Source of the DNA: Isoetes taiwanensis
Taxonomy: Eukaryota > Streptophyta > Lycopodiopsida > Isoetales > Isoetaceae
Reading direction: 5' to 3'
Assembly (NCBI GenBank): GCA_021234155.1
Contig: JAJEKV010000036.1
Span: forward strand, 1,060,777-1,124,776
DNA: 64,000 bases
In this document: positions 35,838 to 47,100 of the stretch, piece by piece
How the letters are laid out: each line of letters opens with the position of its first letter
How positions within the stretch are numbered: the first letter of the stretch is position 1
Program-made: the position numbers and the translations under genes
Notes under the pieces: model-generated
The model's database searches: none
Told to the model about the DNA's origin: nothing
The model's input: the letters and a program-made list of their open reading frames with translations, nothing else

Positions 35838-37052
35838 GTAGCTTGGGTGAAATGCATTAGACCTAAGGCAGCTGGTGGTCTTGGTATGTTGGATTTTCAC
35901 CTCCAAAGCAAGGTGATGATATCAAAGTTTATTTGGAGGATTTTCATTGGTAAGGATGATTCTCCTGGCCTGAGGTTGTTGGTGCAGTCGATTCAGCACT
36001 GTCTCCCATTTCATAAGGCCACCATTAAGCCTCTCCTTCCTTGGGCTTTGCTTTATCATATGCATCCGTATCCTAATGCTTCTCCCTTTCTAAAGGGGTT
36101 GCTTGCTGCTTGGGACACTGTCAGGTCTCTTTTCCATATTAATCCCGAGGCATGTCTTCAGTTGTCCACTCAATGCTGGTGGATTCCTTTGCAGGACACT
36201 CCAGAGAATGTGCCTCTAAGTGTGGTTGTTCATTCAAAGACACAACGACGTTGGATAGCAGCTGGTATAAGCACTATTGCAGCTTGGAATGAGTCTGGTC
36301 ATCTCATGTCATGGGAAGCATTTAGAACAAAATTCTTGTTGTGCAGATGGGACAGAGTAATCTGGAATCATATTGCTGCATTGTTGCCATAGGATTCTGG
36401 TCCACAGATTGAGGTAGTCGTATGGGGTTGCCATCAGGATATCCAGCCAGGGCAGTTTGTGTCTTCTGTGTATAAATTGCTTTTGCATTCTGAAATCCTG
36501 CCTCCATCTAATAGGTGGCATCTTCAGGTCCCTCATCCACAATGGAAAAGTGTTTGGATATGGGTATGGGATAAGCTGCTTCATCCCAAAGTAGTAGTTT
36601 TGTAGTGGCAAGTGATCCGTAGATGCCTCAGAGTCAACAGGTTAGTCCATAAAATGGATAATCGGATTTTAGAGCTCTGTCCTTTATGCCAGCAAAGGGT
36701 TGAGAGTATTGAGCATTGTTTTTTCTTGTGTGAGCGGCTTCGGCAGGCATGGTCTTGGTTGTTGACCCTATTTGGCACGTCTCGATCTAGCCAGCAAATT
36801 TTGCTTGCTATCTATCTTGATGCTTGGCCCAAACTACGGAAACGAGCTTTTCATCTCGCATGTGGCTGGCTTTTATGGTCAATCTGGAAGAGAAGGAGGT
36901 TGTTTATCTTTAAGGGCGTAGATACTGCAGATGAGATTGTTCTTCAGTGGGCGCAAAATAAAATTGTTATGGCTTACAATTGTTCTTCTCTTGATCAAGA
37001 GAAGAAAGTACTGATCTGGCATACTTACCTTCAGATTTATTCTTTTGCATAG
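35078..37052 (+). pseudogene. LINE reverse transcriptase (C-terminal part) and zf-RVT domain
   Basis: The frame carries GRGIRQGCPLAP (35081), the catalytic DDTFLFL variant of the YADD box (about 35200), LLGIPVG, and RITVAKCVL. After a nested insert come KCIRPKAAGGLG and, at 36660-36730, the zinc knuckle CPLCQQRVESIEHCFFLC. Leaving out 35672-35836 and one copy of its target duplication restores a single frame to 37052. That frame has only two in-frame stops (TAG at 36390 and about 36603), so the copy is relatively young but dead. The fingers/motif-A region and endonuclease are missing through 5' truncation. Confidence 0.85.
35672..35836 (+). mobile_element. Nested 165-bp poly(A)-tailed LINE 3'-end insertion
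   Basis: It is bounded by a 7-bp direct repeat GGTAGCT (35665-35671 and 35837-35843) and ends in about 28 A. Its last bases before the tail (AATAAACTTTTTGGCTTTCG) resemble the 3' end of the host LINE, so it is probably a severely truncated relative. Confidence 0.85.
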
Positions 37053-37260
37053 GCAGGTGGTTGTGCTCAGTTGGATCGATTTGTCCACTGGGGTTATAAT
37101 CCTGTCTTTGCATTTTATGTTGCTCTAGTTTTTAGTTGGTGAATAAAGCTTGTCGTCCTTCAAAAAAAAGAAAAACGCCCACTTCTGCCTTGTAAAGGTC
37201 GAAGATGGAGTCCACTCAGAACTTTTTCAGGGCTTCAGTAAGTTTGAAGAGCATCACTAA

Positions 37261-37895
37261 TGGCTTTGTTACAAAGGAATCGAAGCTTAAATTAATATAG
37301 GTATGCATGGTTTCTATTTGTATTCTTTGTGTATTTGTAACAGGTGCATTTCAAAATTTTGGGTGAGCTTGTATGTTATGTAGGTTTAAAGTAGTCGGGC
37401 TTCTATGGCATTAACTGGGTTGAAGCGGGTGTAGAGAGGGATCTTTACCTGCATCAGAATCAGTGCACCATAGCTTGCTTGCTTTGTTTTATCTGCTATT
37501 GTATTTAGGTAGCATAGAAGGTAGAGCAGATCTGGCTTCACCAACAAGGCAACAATGTAATCTTGTACACATATCACACTTGTATTTTTATTCTGTCAAG
37601 GTTGTGAAGACCCTAAATTGTAGAGTCAAATCATCAAACGCCATGTTGGAAGGCCCAGATCTCGTGTAAGGGTACATGTCAAGGAATATGCTGGCGTCCT
37701 GTGGTTGATTATGAGCTAGAGGGGGAAACAGCGATATGGTGGCAACATCTGTCCATCAGTTTTCAGGTGTCCAACGTAAAATCATTCGGTTAGGGTTGTT
37801 TGCTCATTATAACACTTGCCAAAACCCACCCTTTCCCTAACAAATTACAGGTTAGGGTTGTTTGCTTCTAATAACACTTGCCAAATCCCACCCTT
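37261..37895. other. Non-coding; 62-bp tandem repeat used as LINE target
   Basis: No gene. At 37788-37849 and 37850 onward a 62-bp unit (GGTTAGGGTTGTTTGCT ... CCTAACAAATTACA) is duplicated. The second copy is interrupted after CCCACCCTTT by the LINE fragment and continues with TAACAAATTACA at 38178, so the first copy shows the empty site. Confidence 0.7.
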
Positions 37896-38177
37896 TACGC
37901 CGTCAGTTCGATCCCTTGGCTCCTACCTCCAGAAGGTTTTGGATCTGTGGACTCACCTCTGCCCCCGGGCGCCTACCTGAGGTGCCGGGAATTCATGTGT
38001 ATATGTATATTTGTACAGCTGCCAGCAGGCTTGTTGCTGCGACGGTTTTTCCCTCCTAAGGGGGGGTTTTTTAATCCGGGTAGCAACGGGCTTGCTGCAC
38101 TCGTGTAATTTAGGTCCCATAGGCCGATTGGCCTCCGCGGACGATAAAAAACCTTCCTTCCTTCCTTCCTTCCTTCC
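37896..38177 (+). mobile_element. LINE 3' end with (CCTT)n tail
   Basis: It is nearly identical in sequence, but opposite in orientation, to the 3' UTR at 12.65-12.92 kb (CGCCGTCAGTTCGATCCC ... GCCTCCGCGGACGATAAA). It ends in about six CCTT units with no poly(A). The 5' truncation lies just before the ORF2 stop region. Confidence 0.85.
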
Positions 38178-38316
38178 TAACAAATTACAAAACAACCAAA
38201 ATGCGCTACAAATTACCTTGATAAAGTTTAAAGTAAATTAATTGTTCCCAATATCACACGGGCCTTATACTCGTCCCGACCTGGCCTTACGCAGGACTTT
38301 CAAGTTCTGCCTCATT

Positions 38317-41300
38317 ATGCAGGTATCAGCATTGCTTAAACCACAAGCTCCAACATGCCTATTACAAGTTGTGAACAGCCTACATACTAGATTTAATGTT
38401 ACAAGAATTAGCTCAGAAGCTTCATTTTATGGCGGAAGCTCACCGGATTTCTGGAAGTTGGGTAGATGCAAATTTAGAATATCAGTTGGAAGGAAAAAAA
38501 GAGGAAGATTGCTTGTTAATATGTCTTTGGATTACTATAGTATCCTCGGTCTGACCCATTCCGCCACAAAACAAGACATCAAGAATTCTTATCGGCAGCT
38601 TGCTCGCATGGTAAACATTTATAACTCCAATTCAATATTTTTATCATTCTATGTAAGGAGTCCAAATCTGATAGTTAATGTTCACGATCACAATATATTC
38701 TAGTTTATTTCCTCTCCATTCTATATAATTGTGTCGTGTGAGGAAAGTGGCATACGGTATAGGCTGAAATGAGTGATATGTTTGCAGCCTTGGAATCCTT
38801 ACAGGCATTACATTTGGATACTTATGTGGAGCTTTGATAAATAGCACCTCGTGTTTGCAGTATCATCCAGATGTAAGCAAAGATCCTGCAGCAGAGGAGA
38901 AGTTTAAAGAAATCAGTGCTGCCTATGAGGTACGTACTTCTAAACGTAACAGGAGCATATTCCTTTTAAATGAAAATTTGTGCTTTGATGCTATATCCTT
39001 AATTAGGGATAATTCTTTCTGATCATTCCACTGACTTGTGGTTCCAGGTTCTGTCAGATGATGAGAAAAGAGCAGCATATGACCAATTTGGGGAGGTTGG
39101 AATTAATGGTAGTGGTCTAAAACCTGGTTTCGTAAGTACCTATGACCCAACAACCATAATCACTGTTATTTATCTAGATTCTCCATTACGTTGTTTACTA
39201 TAATTAGGAAAGAATGTTCTCGCTTGTTTGGTACAAGGCAAAGGCACAATTGTCATAACATATCTTGATGCTTAAAGTCGATCTATCTGAGCCAATTATT
39301 GATGGTTACACACTGTAAGGCTGACGTTTCAAGCATAGAGAGTTTTAACTGTTGGGGTGGGTTGATTTGAGTTCATGTTCGAGGACTTATGTAAAATGCA
39401 GTGAGGAAAATTGACGTGAGATTTTGGTTTTCAATCTAACAACTTTTCTACTCAGCACAACCCTTTCGATCTTTTCGAGTCTATGTTTGGTGAAGTGGAA
39501 GAACTCCAGAGAAGAAGAACTTCTAGCATCAAAAGGGGAGATGACCTTCAGTGAGTTCATGCTCCTCCCGTCCCCTCCCCTCTCTATGCGTGTAGGTGAG
39601 CGTATGTAAATAGGTTTCTGCATTTAGGTATGGTGCAAAGCACAAGCATTGTGTGGTAGAACAATTGAAGAAAGCGATTAAAAATGGAATATGAAGAATA
39701 GAACATGGGAATGAGTAAAGAAAAGAATGCTACAAAAGCCACGATCCAGTCCTTTGTCTAAAATGATCTGTAAGAAAACTACGAGCACTCTTTTGCAAAG
39801 AGTAATGTATAGGTAGCAAAGAAGCCACATGTTGAATTAAATTGAGCTTGCATTAGTGGTTTAATTAGGAGATGAGGCTTAATGGTCTTCTAACTTATGA
39901 TTCTTTAGACAGAAAAGTTGGCATATAAAATGTCAATCTCGTATTGATCTTTTTGAAGCTGATCACAGATAGAAATTTTAGAATCAGAGGCACATGTATC
40001 AAAAGCAATGATATTTTTATAAGAATTCATAGGAGAGATAAAGTGCACTATATGAATGATGCCCCAACTGAATGATCAAATCTGAATGATGAGTTTAAGC
40101 TGTAATAATACACATTTCATTTATTTTCGTTTTCCTCCTCTCTTTATGTATCTGGTTGAATATCTTCTACATATTTCCATCTACTTCCCTTCACCTGTTT
40201 CTCCTATGTATCTGTGACATGTCCACGGTATGTGTGCATTCTGGAGGCTGTTTGTTGTTCACTCTAATACAGCTGCTGATACAGACAATGCTTTTATCCT
40301 TACACATTAGTACCAGTATGTTCTAATTGTTTCGTTCCATCATTATGACTGTGCGTACTATATTTTGGCACACTTTTCCAGACCCTTCAGTCTCCCTGTT
40401 TTCTCTCGTGGATTTTGCCTTATTATTTTCTATGCTTCTATAGTTAGTTACCTGGGGATCCTGTATTAACCTTCAAGATAGATCGCTTATCGACTTAATG
40501 CTCATGGATTTATGATACTAATGCAGGTACACAGTTGAACTGGAGTTTGCAGAAGCCATATTTGGGACACAAAAGGTTATTACTGTACATCGATTGGTGA
40601 CCTGTGCAGCATGCAACGGAAGTGGTGCAAAATCTAACAAGCACATTCAAAGATGTAACAAATGTGGAGGAAAGGGCCAGGTTTATGAGACAAAACAAAT
40701 GCCCTTTGGCAGTTTTTCTCAGGTGCAATTCGCGCATGGTATTGAGTAATGTAGATAAGTTGATAAACTAAGCTGTCATCAAATGGTTAGTTATGTTGTG
40801 CCAGAATGAAATATTTTGTTCTCCAGTTAAGGTTGTCCCCGGACTTCATTAGATCAATAGTTATGATAGAACTTGGCATTTAAAGATACTTTACTGTAGG
40901 ATGACTTTGCAATGAACAACTGCTCAAATATGGTTAAGGCTCTGTACTTTGCAAATACTTATTTGTTTAGATGGATTTGCAGATTTCTACATGTCCAACC
41001 TGTAGAGGCAAGGGCGAAAAGATTTCCGAGTATTGTTACAAGTGTTATGGTAAAGGGTGCATTGAGATGCAGAAAGAAGTACAGGTGCAAATACCTCCAG
41101 GAGTAACGAATGACACTGTAATTCAGGTTCCAGGTCAGGGCGATGTCGGGCGAAATGGGTAGTGTATTTATTATGTGCTAAATCCACTCCTTTTCCTTGC
41201 ATAAAGTAATCTTAGCTATGTTATCATGCAGGGGCCCACCAGGGAATTTATATGTACTTTTGGACATTAGAAGTATTCCTGGCATAGAGAGAGAGGGGGT

Positions 41301-42660
41301 CAACTTCCGCTCTACCATTTCCATCAGCTATCTTGATGCCATCTTAGGGACTACCATTGAGGTATTTTTTCCTGATGCAAAAGGCAGTCGTGGGACTTGG
41401 AATTTTAATTATATTTTCTGTAAGGCATTTGATCTGTTCGCGTCCAGGTAAATTCAATCGAAGGTGTTGAAGCTCTAAAAGTGCCACCAGGAAGTCAGCC
41501 TGGAGAAGTATTGGTACTCCGCGGCTTAGGTGCTCCAAAGTTGAATAGCTTATCTGTCCGCGGTGACCATTTATTTGTCGTAAACGTGACAATTCCTAAA
41601 AGACTAACGTATGGGCAGACTTTTACCCATCCTTTTCTTCTTCGAATCTTATTCAAATGCATTACCCTGGGGTAGAGTAAAAATTAAGGAAAATGGTAAC
41701 GCCTGTAAGAATGAATATAAGAATGATTGATGTTGGGTCCATGAGTGCCCTGATAATGTTGATAATAATCTCTGATAGCAGAGTCCTTGACATGCCACAT
41801 GTACGTTCCTAAACTAGGTGAATCCTGATCCAGTGTTCTACTCATGACGTGAGATTGGAAATGGAATGGTTTTGCTAGAAGTTCAAGTTTGATGGAAACA
41901 CGATAAGGAAAATACAAAGCAAGCATAAACACATAATGTTGCATCTTTGACACACCCGTTGATGTTGTTTTGCAATCAATAGTGGGTGGAAGTGTTTAAG
42001 TCTCATAGTTCAGTTGCCTTATTTTATCTGCAGAGTTAAAGAAAGACAGCTTCTTGAGCAGCTTGCTGAGTTGCAGATGGTGGCAGGTTGGAGAAATAAC
42101 TTCAATACTAATACGCGCCTCAGTAAGTACAGTATTTTCGTATTTGTTTCTGCAGTTATTTATGCTTTATTTCAAGATATTTATTTACCACCAGAAGCTG
42201 TTTTAATTAATTAATGATTTTGTTTTTGTAATAATAAGCCTGCACATCTAGGGCCTCTCTCAGCCTTTTTCTTTATTTCATTAATGCAGGGAAATCTGTT
42301 GCGCAAGACGAAAAACAATACTTTTGGTCAGGCATAAGAAAGCTTTTTGGGTAAACGTTCTTATTCACCTCAGTACTAGGGGAGATCAGAAGGGATGAAA
42401 AGGGCAATTTTGGTCAAACCAGTTTCCTTAATGTTCTGTCTGCTTTCCAAATAATTCACTGATTGGTTTTTAATCCGTTTGGATGCAGGTCAAAAGGTAG
42501 CAACACAAGGTTTGGATCAATTAGTCTTCAATTAGCAAGTATTAATCACTCGGGTCACTCAAGCTCCCTCGTCTTTATATTTCTTGCTCTCAGCCTATTA
42601 ACAATCAAGTTCATGTCCTGGTCTTCCAACAGGCCGAGATGTGTTAAAAGATTCCCATGA
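38317..42660 (+). CDS. Plastid type-A DnaJ (Hsp40) co-chaperone, DJA4/5/6-like
   Basis: Eleven exons join in frame: 38317-38610, 38861-38929, 39048-39131, 39456-39550, 40527-40722, 40983-41158, 41232-41361, 41448-41608, 42034-42122, 42290-42350, 42489-42660. All introns are GT-AG; the product is 508 residues. A Ser/Arg-rich, acid-poor N-terminus (1-68) looks like a plastid transit peptide. The J domain (about 71-137) has HPD at 100-102, followed by a very short G/F part. Four CxxCxGxG repeats stand at 207, 224, 250 and 264, then the C-terminal substrate-binding domains. A hydrophobic helix near 477-493 suggests a membrane anchor. It would stimulate stromal Hsp70. Arabidopsis relatives DJA5/6 act in plastid Fe-S cluster assembly; extra length and tail recall DJA4. 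ATG 38317 is chosen because the frame upstream has no transit-peptide character. Confidence 0.93.
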
Positions 42661-43164
42661 GCTTTATCCATTCATAATTATTGTAACACTACCATTTAAA
42701 CGTTGTGAATATAGGATGTTCCTCGTAGAAGTTTGTTTTGCATCGATACATATTGTATGATGAGCAAAGATTAGTAAAATCACTTGAATCGGGAATGTTG
42801 GAACCTTCTTAGACCGAGCACTTTTAATAGTCCCATAAGTCTGTACATCTAGGCACACACAAAACATATGCACAAACCATTCTGCGCACATTCTAGAATG
42901 GACTTGCATACTGCATCATCCCAGTTTACATGGGACTAGTATACAGCTCATCTGACAAGTATCTATTTTAGACCAAGAGCTATGATAAGTAATATCAACA
43001 CCATATCCTTTACATTAATGTCTTTGCCGCTCTAGTTGACGTGGGTAGTCCTTATCTCCAGTGTTTTAGGAGCCTTATTTTTATGAAGGGGATTTGAGGG
43101 TTGTGTTTGTACTATAGCTACTGAAACAATCTTCTATATAGATTCAATTCTTCTTTGGACGGAC

Positions 43165-43213
<49 letters not shown>

Positions 43214-45436
43214 CAATTCTAACGTCCAACAATCAGACTAGGGGTCAAAGTCCCATTCATATCATTGCATAATGTAAAAACAAAAGGAAGTAAAACTAAC
43301 AAGGAAAAGAAAAGGCTACACATAGCCAGTGTAAGGAGCAGAAGGCCAAATTATAGCCTTTTTGCTCCGGTAGACTGCCCATTCGTGCTTCTCTCACCTT
43401 CCACCTAGCTAGCAAGATACCGAACTTCCATTGAATTTTCACATCAAATATCAATATTAGAGTGTCAAATGATAAAAACATCATCAAATCAAAATAGTAT
43501 GAAAGAGATTGTCAAAGTATCGAAATAGAACTTCACTTTGCATGGAAGCTGAATATGTAAAGTTTCTAGAAAGTACAACCCAAAACGACATTAAGTCGAT
43601 GAGCCACCACCTATTTCTCCAAAGTCTCCCAATGTTCATTCAAACCTTGAATTCCTTATCTACTACACCTATGATACTATAGCAATCGAGGATTCACACT
43701 GACTGTAACAAGTTAATCGATTGGATGTACCACTGGGGTAGAGCTAATAGTGAAGCAGACAAATGAGCCAATATTGAAGCTGATGCAGAAAACAAATTGA
43801 AGGATTGCCATGTAATGTCGTTCGAGCTGCAACAAATTTTTTTTCTTTATCACATTCATGTAGCTTATCTTTATGAACATCTTCAACCAATCTTCTTGAA
43901 CTAGTGGAATCACTATTTCTTGACAACCTTTACCTATTTGTGCAGGCATATTATACCTAAAAGCCACATTAAGTTGGTAATCAATTAAGAAAAATACACT
44001 ACCTTAAAAGTACCTTTGCAATGCCTCTGTTGTATAGTAATTAAGTAAGAAAAATATACTAAAAGTACCTTTGCACCTCTTTTGTAGATGTTCATTAACT
44101 TTCGTTCTAGACTGGAACAATTTTGAAAGTAACATCCTCCGTCCACTCTTTCCATTAAATGAATTATTGGCACAATCAGCTTCATCATATATTTCAACCA
44201 CACTGACGTCTTTCTGCGATATTAAACCATGTCTGTTAATCACAAAGAAGTATCAGAAAACATCAAAGCAAATACTAAAGAGAACATACTAGGAAAAATC
44301 AAATGCATTAGTATTAGTTGTTTAAAAAGCCAATTCTCATCGAATAAGTCAGAATGACATCTTCGTAAACAAAAAGAAGCAGTCGAAAGGATTCCTGGTG
44401 GTATTTACATCATACTAAAGGTCTTTCTCAACACTTGTGCGCACAAAAACCAAAATAATGTATGCAACACAATGAGTATGGGAAAATTCTTTGACTAAAA
44501 ACTAATAATTAATATGGACACATGTGGAAAAAGATCACGTGTAAAATAAAAATTAAAGTTATAAAGACACATAATGCTTGAAAGTCAGCCACAAATATTG
44601 TTTTCAAAAATAAAAACTAACAAAATCTTCCCAAGGGATTACAACCTCAAAGATCTTGTTGGATTTTTAAAATATGATAAGATTGGAGGAGGAGGAGGAG
44701 GAGGAGGAGGAGGAGGACATTCCTGTATATAAAATGCACCTTCACGTGTAAAAACAATTTATATTTTCTATGTGTTACATTTTTTTCTCTAGTCACAAAT
44801 GGTGTCATATGTGAAATGTGTGTGTGAGTGATATTTTAGAATACAATGTAGTTATTCCTTATTATTCCCAAGTGTCTAAATTGGGGTGTTCCTCCCAATA
44901 ATTTTCGATAAAACTTGAAAATCAGATTTGATAAAGTAGATGCCTGTAAACTTTTGGAAAATTTGTAAAAATAATGTGAAATCTGGCAAATTAGAGATCA
45001 AAAATTGGGTAAGTCTAAACAAAGAGGGGCATTTTTTTTGTTGTTAATGAGACACAATCAAGTAGTACCATGGAGGTACAAAAGATAATAACGTACTGCG
45101 GAGGTACAAGAGATATATCATACAATGGAAGTACTCGGATATCCATAACTATTATTTCTGGAGTTTTGCAGGGATTGTAAAATTTCCAGGTTATCAATGA
45201 TTGCATCTTGAGAATAATTGGATTGAAAGGGAGCATACCTTAGACGATCGCGAACGATCTTTTTGAGAAGAGATGGATTGATATGGAGCAAGCACGGAGG
45301 AATGGTCCATGGCGAATGGGTTATGGGAACATGGCAAAAATAGGGCATATAGTGTGTGAATGTTAGTCCTAATATATCCCCAAGTGTATAGAAACAAGGG
45401 GCATAGGATAACATAAACCTTTGGATGTGAAGAACC
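42661..45436. other. Non-coding; (GATA)n and (GGA)n microsatellites
   Basis: 3' flank of the DnaJ gene and intergenic DNA. A (GATA)n run lies at 43166-43213 and a (GGA)n run at 44685-44717. Short frames have no recognisable motifs. AGTACCTTTGCA... is duplicated at about 44009 and 44065. Confidence 0.55.
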
Positions 45437-47015
45437 ATTGATATTTATGGAAGGGGTCGAGGCACTATCATTAGGATGATTATTAGTTGAGGGAGCGGCT
45501 CATAGATAATATCCCATATGATAAGTCTCATGGAGAGATCTATAAAGAGAACCTAAACTTCAGTTAGAGATATCTCTGCAACCAGAGCTCCGATAAAGGC
45601 AACCTTTACCTCTTTGGAACTGGCTCGGAGTCTAGTTTTTGAATTGGGGTGGTACCTCTCGGCTCATCCGTATGAGGGAGTAATGGCCGAAAACGTGACA
45701 AGGGATCACAAATTACTGCTACAACGACATTACAGATTTGCAATTACTTTCTGATCTATGGCTACTTGGAGTAGTGAGATTAGTCTGGAGGGCCAATAAG
45801 CCAGATGCTAGAGTTTTGTATTTGCCATAGCACTTGTGCATTGCCATAACCTTGTGGACCCGGTTGGGTGGCTACTCCAGTGTTCTATTACTTTATTGTG
45901 GGTTCTATGATTCTGTGTTGTTACAACAGCCCAAATATACATGAATCGTATCATTGATACCACTTGATACGATTCATGTATATTTGGGATGTTGTAACAA
46001 CAACCCACAATAAAATAATAGAACACATGACTAAAGAAACTTTATTCATGCATAATAATTGATATGGCGGCATCATTAACCACCCAACCGGATCCACTGG
46101 ATTATGGCAAAACACAAGTGCTATGGCAAACAAAAAGCTCTGGCATCCAGCTTATTCGCCCTCCAGGCTAATCTCACTACTCCAAGTAGCCACAGATCAG
46201 AAAGTAATTGCAAACCTGTAAAGTCGCTGTAGAGTAATTTGTGACCCCTTGTCACGTTTTTGGCCATTACTCCCTCATACGGATGAATTACGAGGTGTGC
46301 TGCCCCAATTCGAAAACTAGACTCCAATCCGGTTCCAATGAGGTAAAAGTCGACTTCATCGGAGCTCTGATACCACTTGATACGATTCATGTATATTTGG
46401 GTTGTTGTAGCAATACAGAATCACAGATCCCACAATAAAATAATAGAACACTAGACTAAAGAAACTTTATTCATGCACAATTGATATGGCAGCACCATTA
46501 AACGCCCAATCGGATCCACTGGGTTACGGAAAAACACAAGTGCTATGGAAAATAAAAAGCTCTGGCATCTGGCTTATTGGCCCTCCAGGCTAATCTTGCT
46601 ACTCCAAGTAGCCACAGATCAGAAAGCAACTGCAAATCAGTATGTCGCTGATAGCATTAATTTGTGATCCCTTGTCACTTTTTCGGCCATTACTCCCCCT
46701 TACAGATGAACTACCAGATGTGCCACTTGAATCCAAAAACTACATTCCGAGCTGGTTCAAAGGACGTAAACGTCGCCGCCATCGAAGCTCTGGTTGCAGA
46801 GATATCTCTAACTGAAGTTTAGGTTCTATTTATAGATCTCTCTACGACTTTAGCCTTTTTTTAGCAGGCAGTTGTCTTTTATATAAAAAATAGCTCATTG
46901 TCTTTAACTAGATTACATGACTTATAATATGGGATATTATCTATAGGCTTCTCCCTCAACTAATAATCATCCCAATGATAGTGCCTCTACCCCTTCAAAT
47001 AATATCAATGGTTCT
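45437..47015. repeat. Palindromic cluster of three TRIM-like retroelement copies
   Basis: Copy A (about 45437-45952) is inverted relative to copy B (about 45965-46375); the centre is near 45958. Copy C (about 46376-47015) is in tandem with B. All share CATGAATCGTATCA, an AATAAAGTTTC-containing segment (on the minus strand of B and C) and GGAGTAATGGCC. At the B/C border, the minus strand reads TGGTATCAGAGC (46364-46375), the standard primer-binding sequence for initiator tRNA-Met, two bases after an LTR-like end (TATCA). No coding capacity. Small LTR-PBS elements of this kind are TRIMs. The outer flanks (TTAGTTGAGGGAG) of A and C also match in inverted orientation. Confidence 0.7.
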
Positions 47016-47100
47016 ATTCTATTCTATTCGGTCTCCGTGGACGCTAAAAAATCTATTCTATTCTATTCTATTCTATTCTATTCTATTCTATTCTATTCTT
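47012..47100 (+). mobile_element. Minute LINE 3'-end remnant within (TATTC)n
   Basis: A 23-base segment (CGGTCTCCGTGGACGCTAAA ..., 47029-47051) matches the last bases before the microsatellite tails at 12.7 and 38.1 kb (CGGCCTCCGCGGACGATAAA). It is bounded on both sides by TATTC repeats, the right-hand run being about ten units long. It is best read as an extremely truncated copy whose tail is (TCTAT)n instead of (CCTT)n. Confidence 0.65.

Larger units (their letters stand above)
34903..37179 (+). mobile_element. 5'-truncated L1-type LINE with poly(A) tail
   Basis: The insert starts within the reverse transcriptase and ends AATAAAGCTTGTCGTCCTTC followed by A8 near 37170. It lies in a coding exon, flanked by an imperfect ~9-bp direct repeat. 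The same type of 3' end (GGCTTTCGTCCTT plus poly(A)) ends the nested insert at 35836. Confidence 0.8.
34816..37260 (+). pseudogene. Last exon of an unidentified gene, split by a LINE
   Basis: After an acceptor-like CATGTCAG, 34816-34902 encodes 29 codons (DRRVCHEETREQ ... SFENKNA). The frame resumes exactly at 37180 (HFCLVKVEDGVHSELF ... EEHH) and stops at 37258-37260. Without the intervening 34903-37179 the two halves form one open exon of 55 codons. A short direct repeat (AAGAACGCC / AAAAACGCC) at the two borders fits a retro-insertion. I do not recognise the protein. Upstream exons were not found in 32.4-34.8 kb. Whether the gene still works, for instance with an altered C-terminus, cannot be told. 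Confidence 0.5.

Noticed and set aside
38242-38316. An earlier start for the DnaJ frame
   Set aside because: The 25 extra codons upstream of ATG 38317 do not look like part of a transit peptide, and 38317 gives a normal plastid leader.
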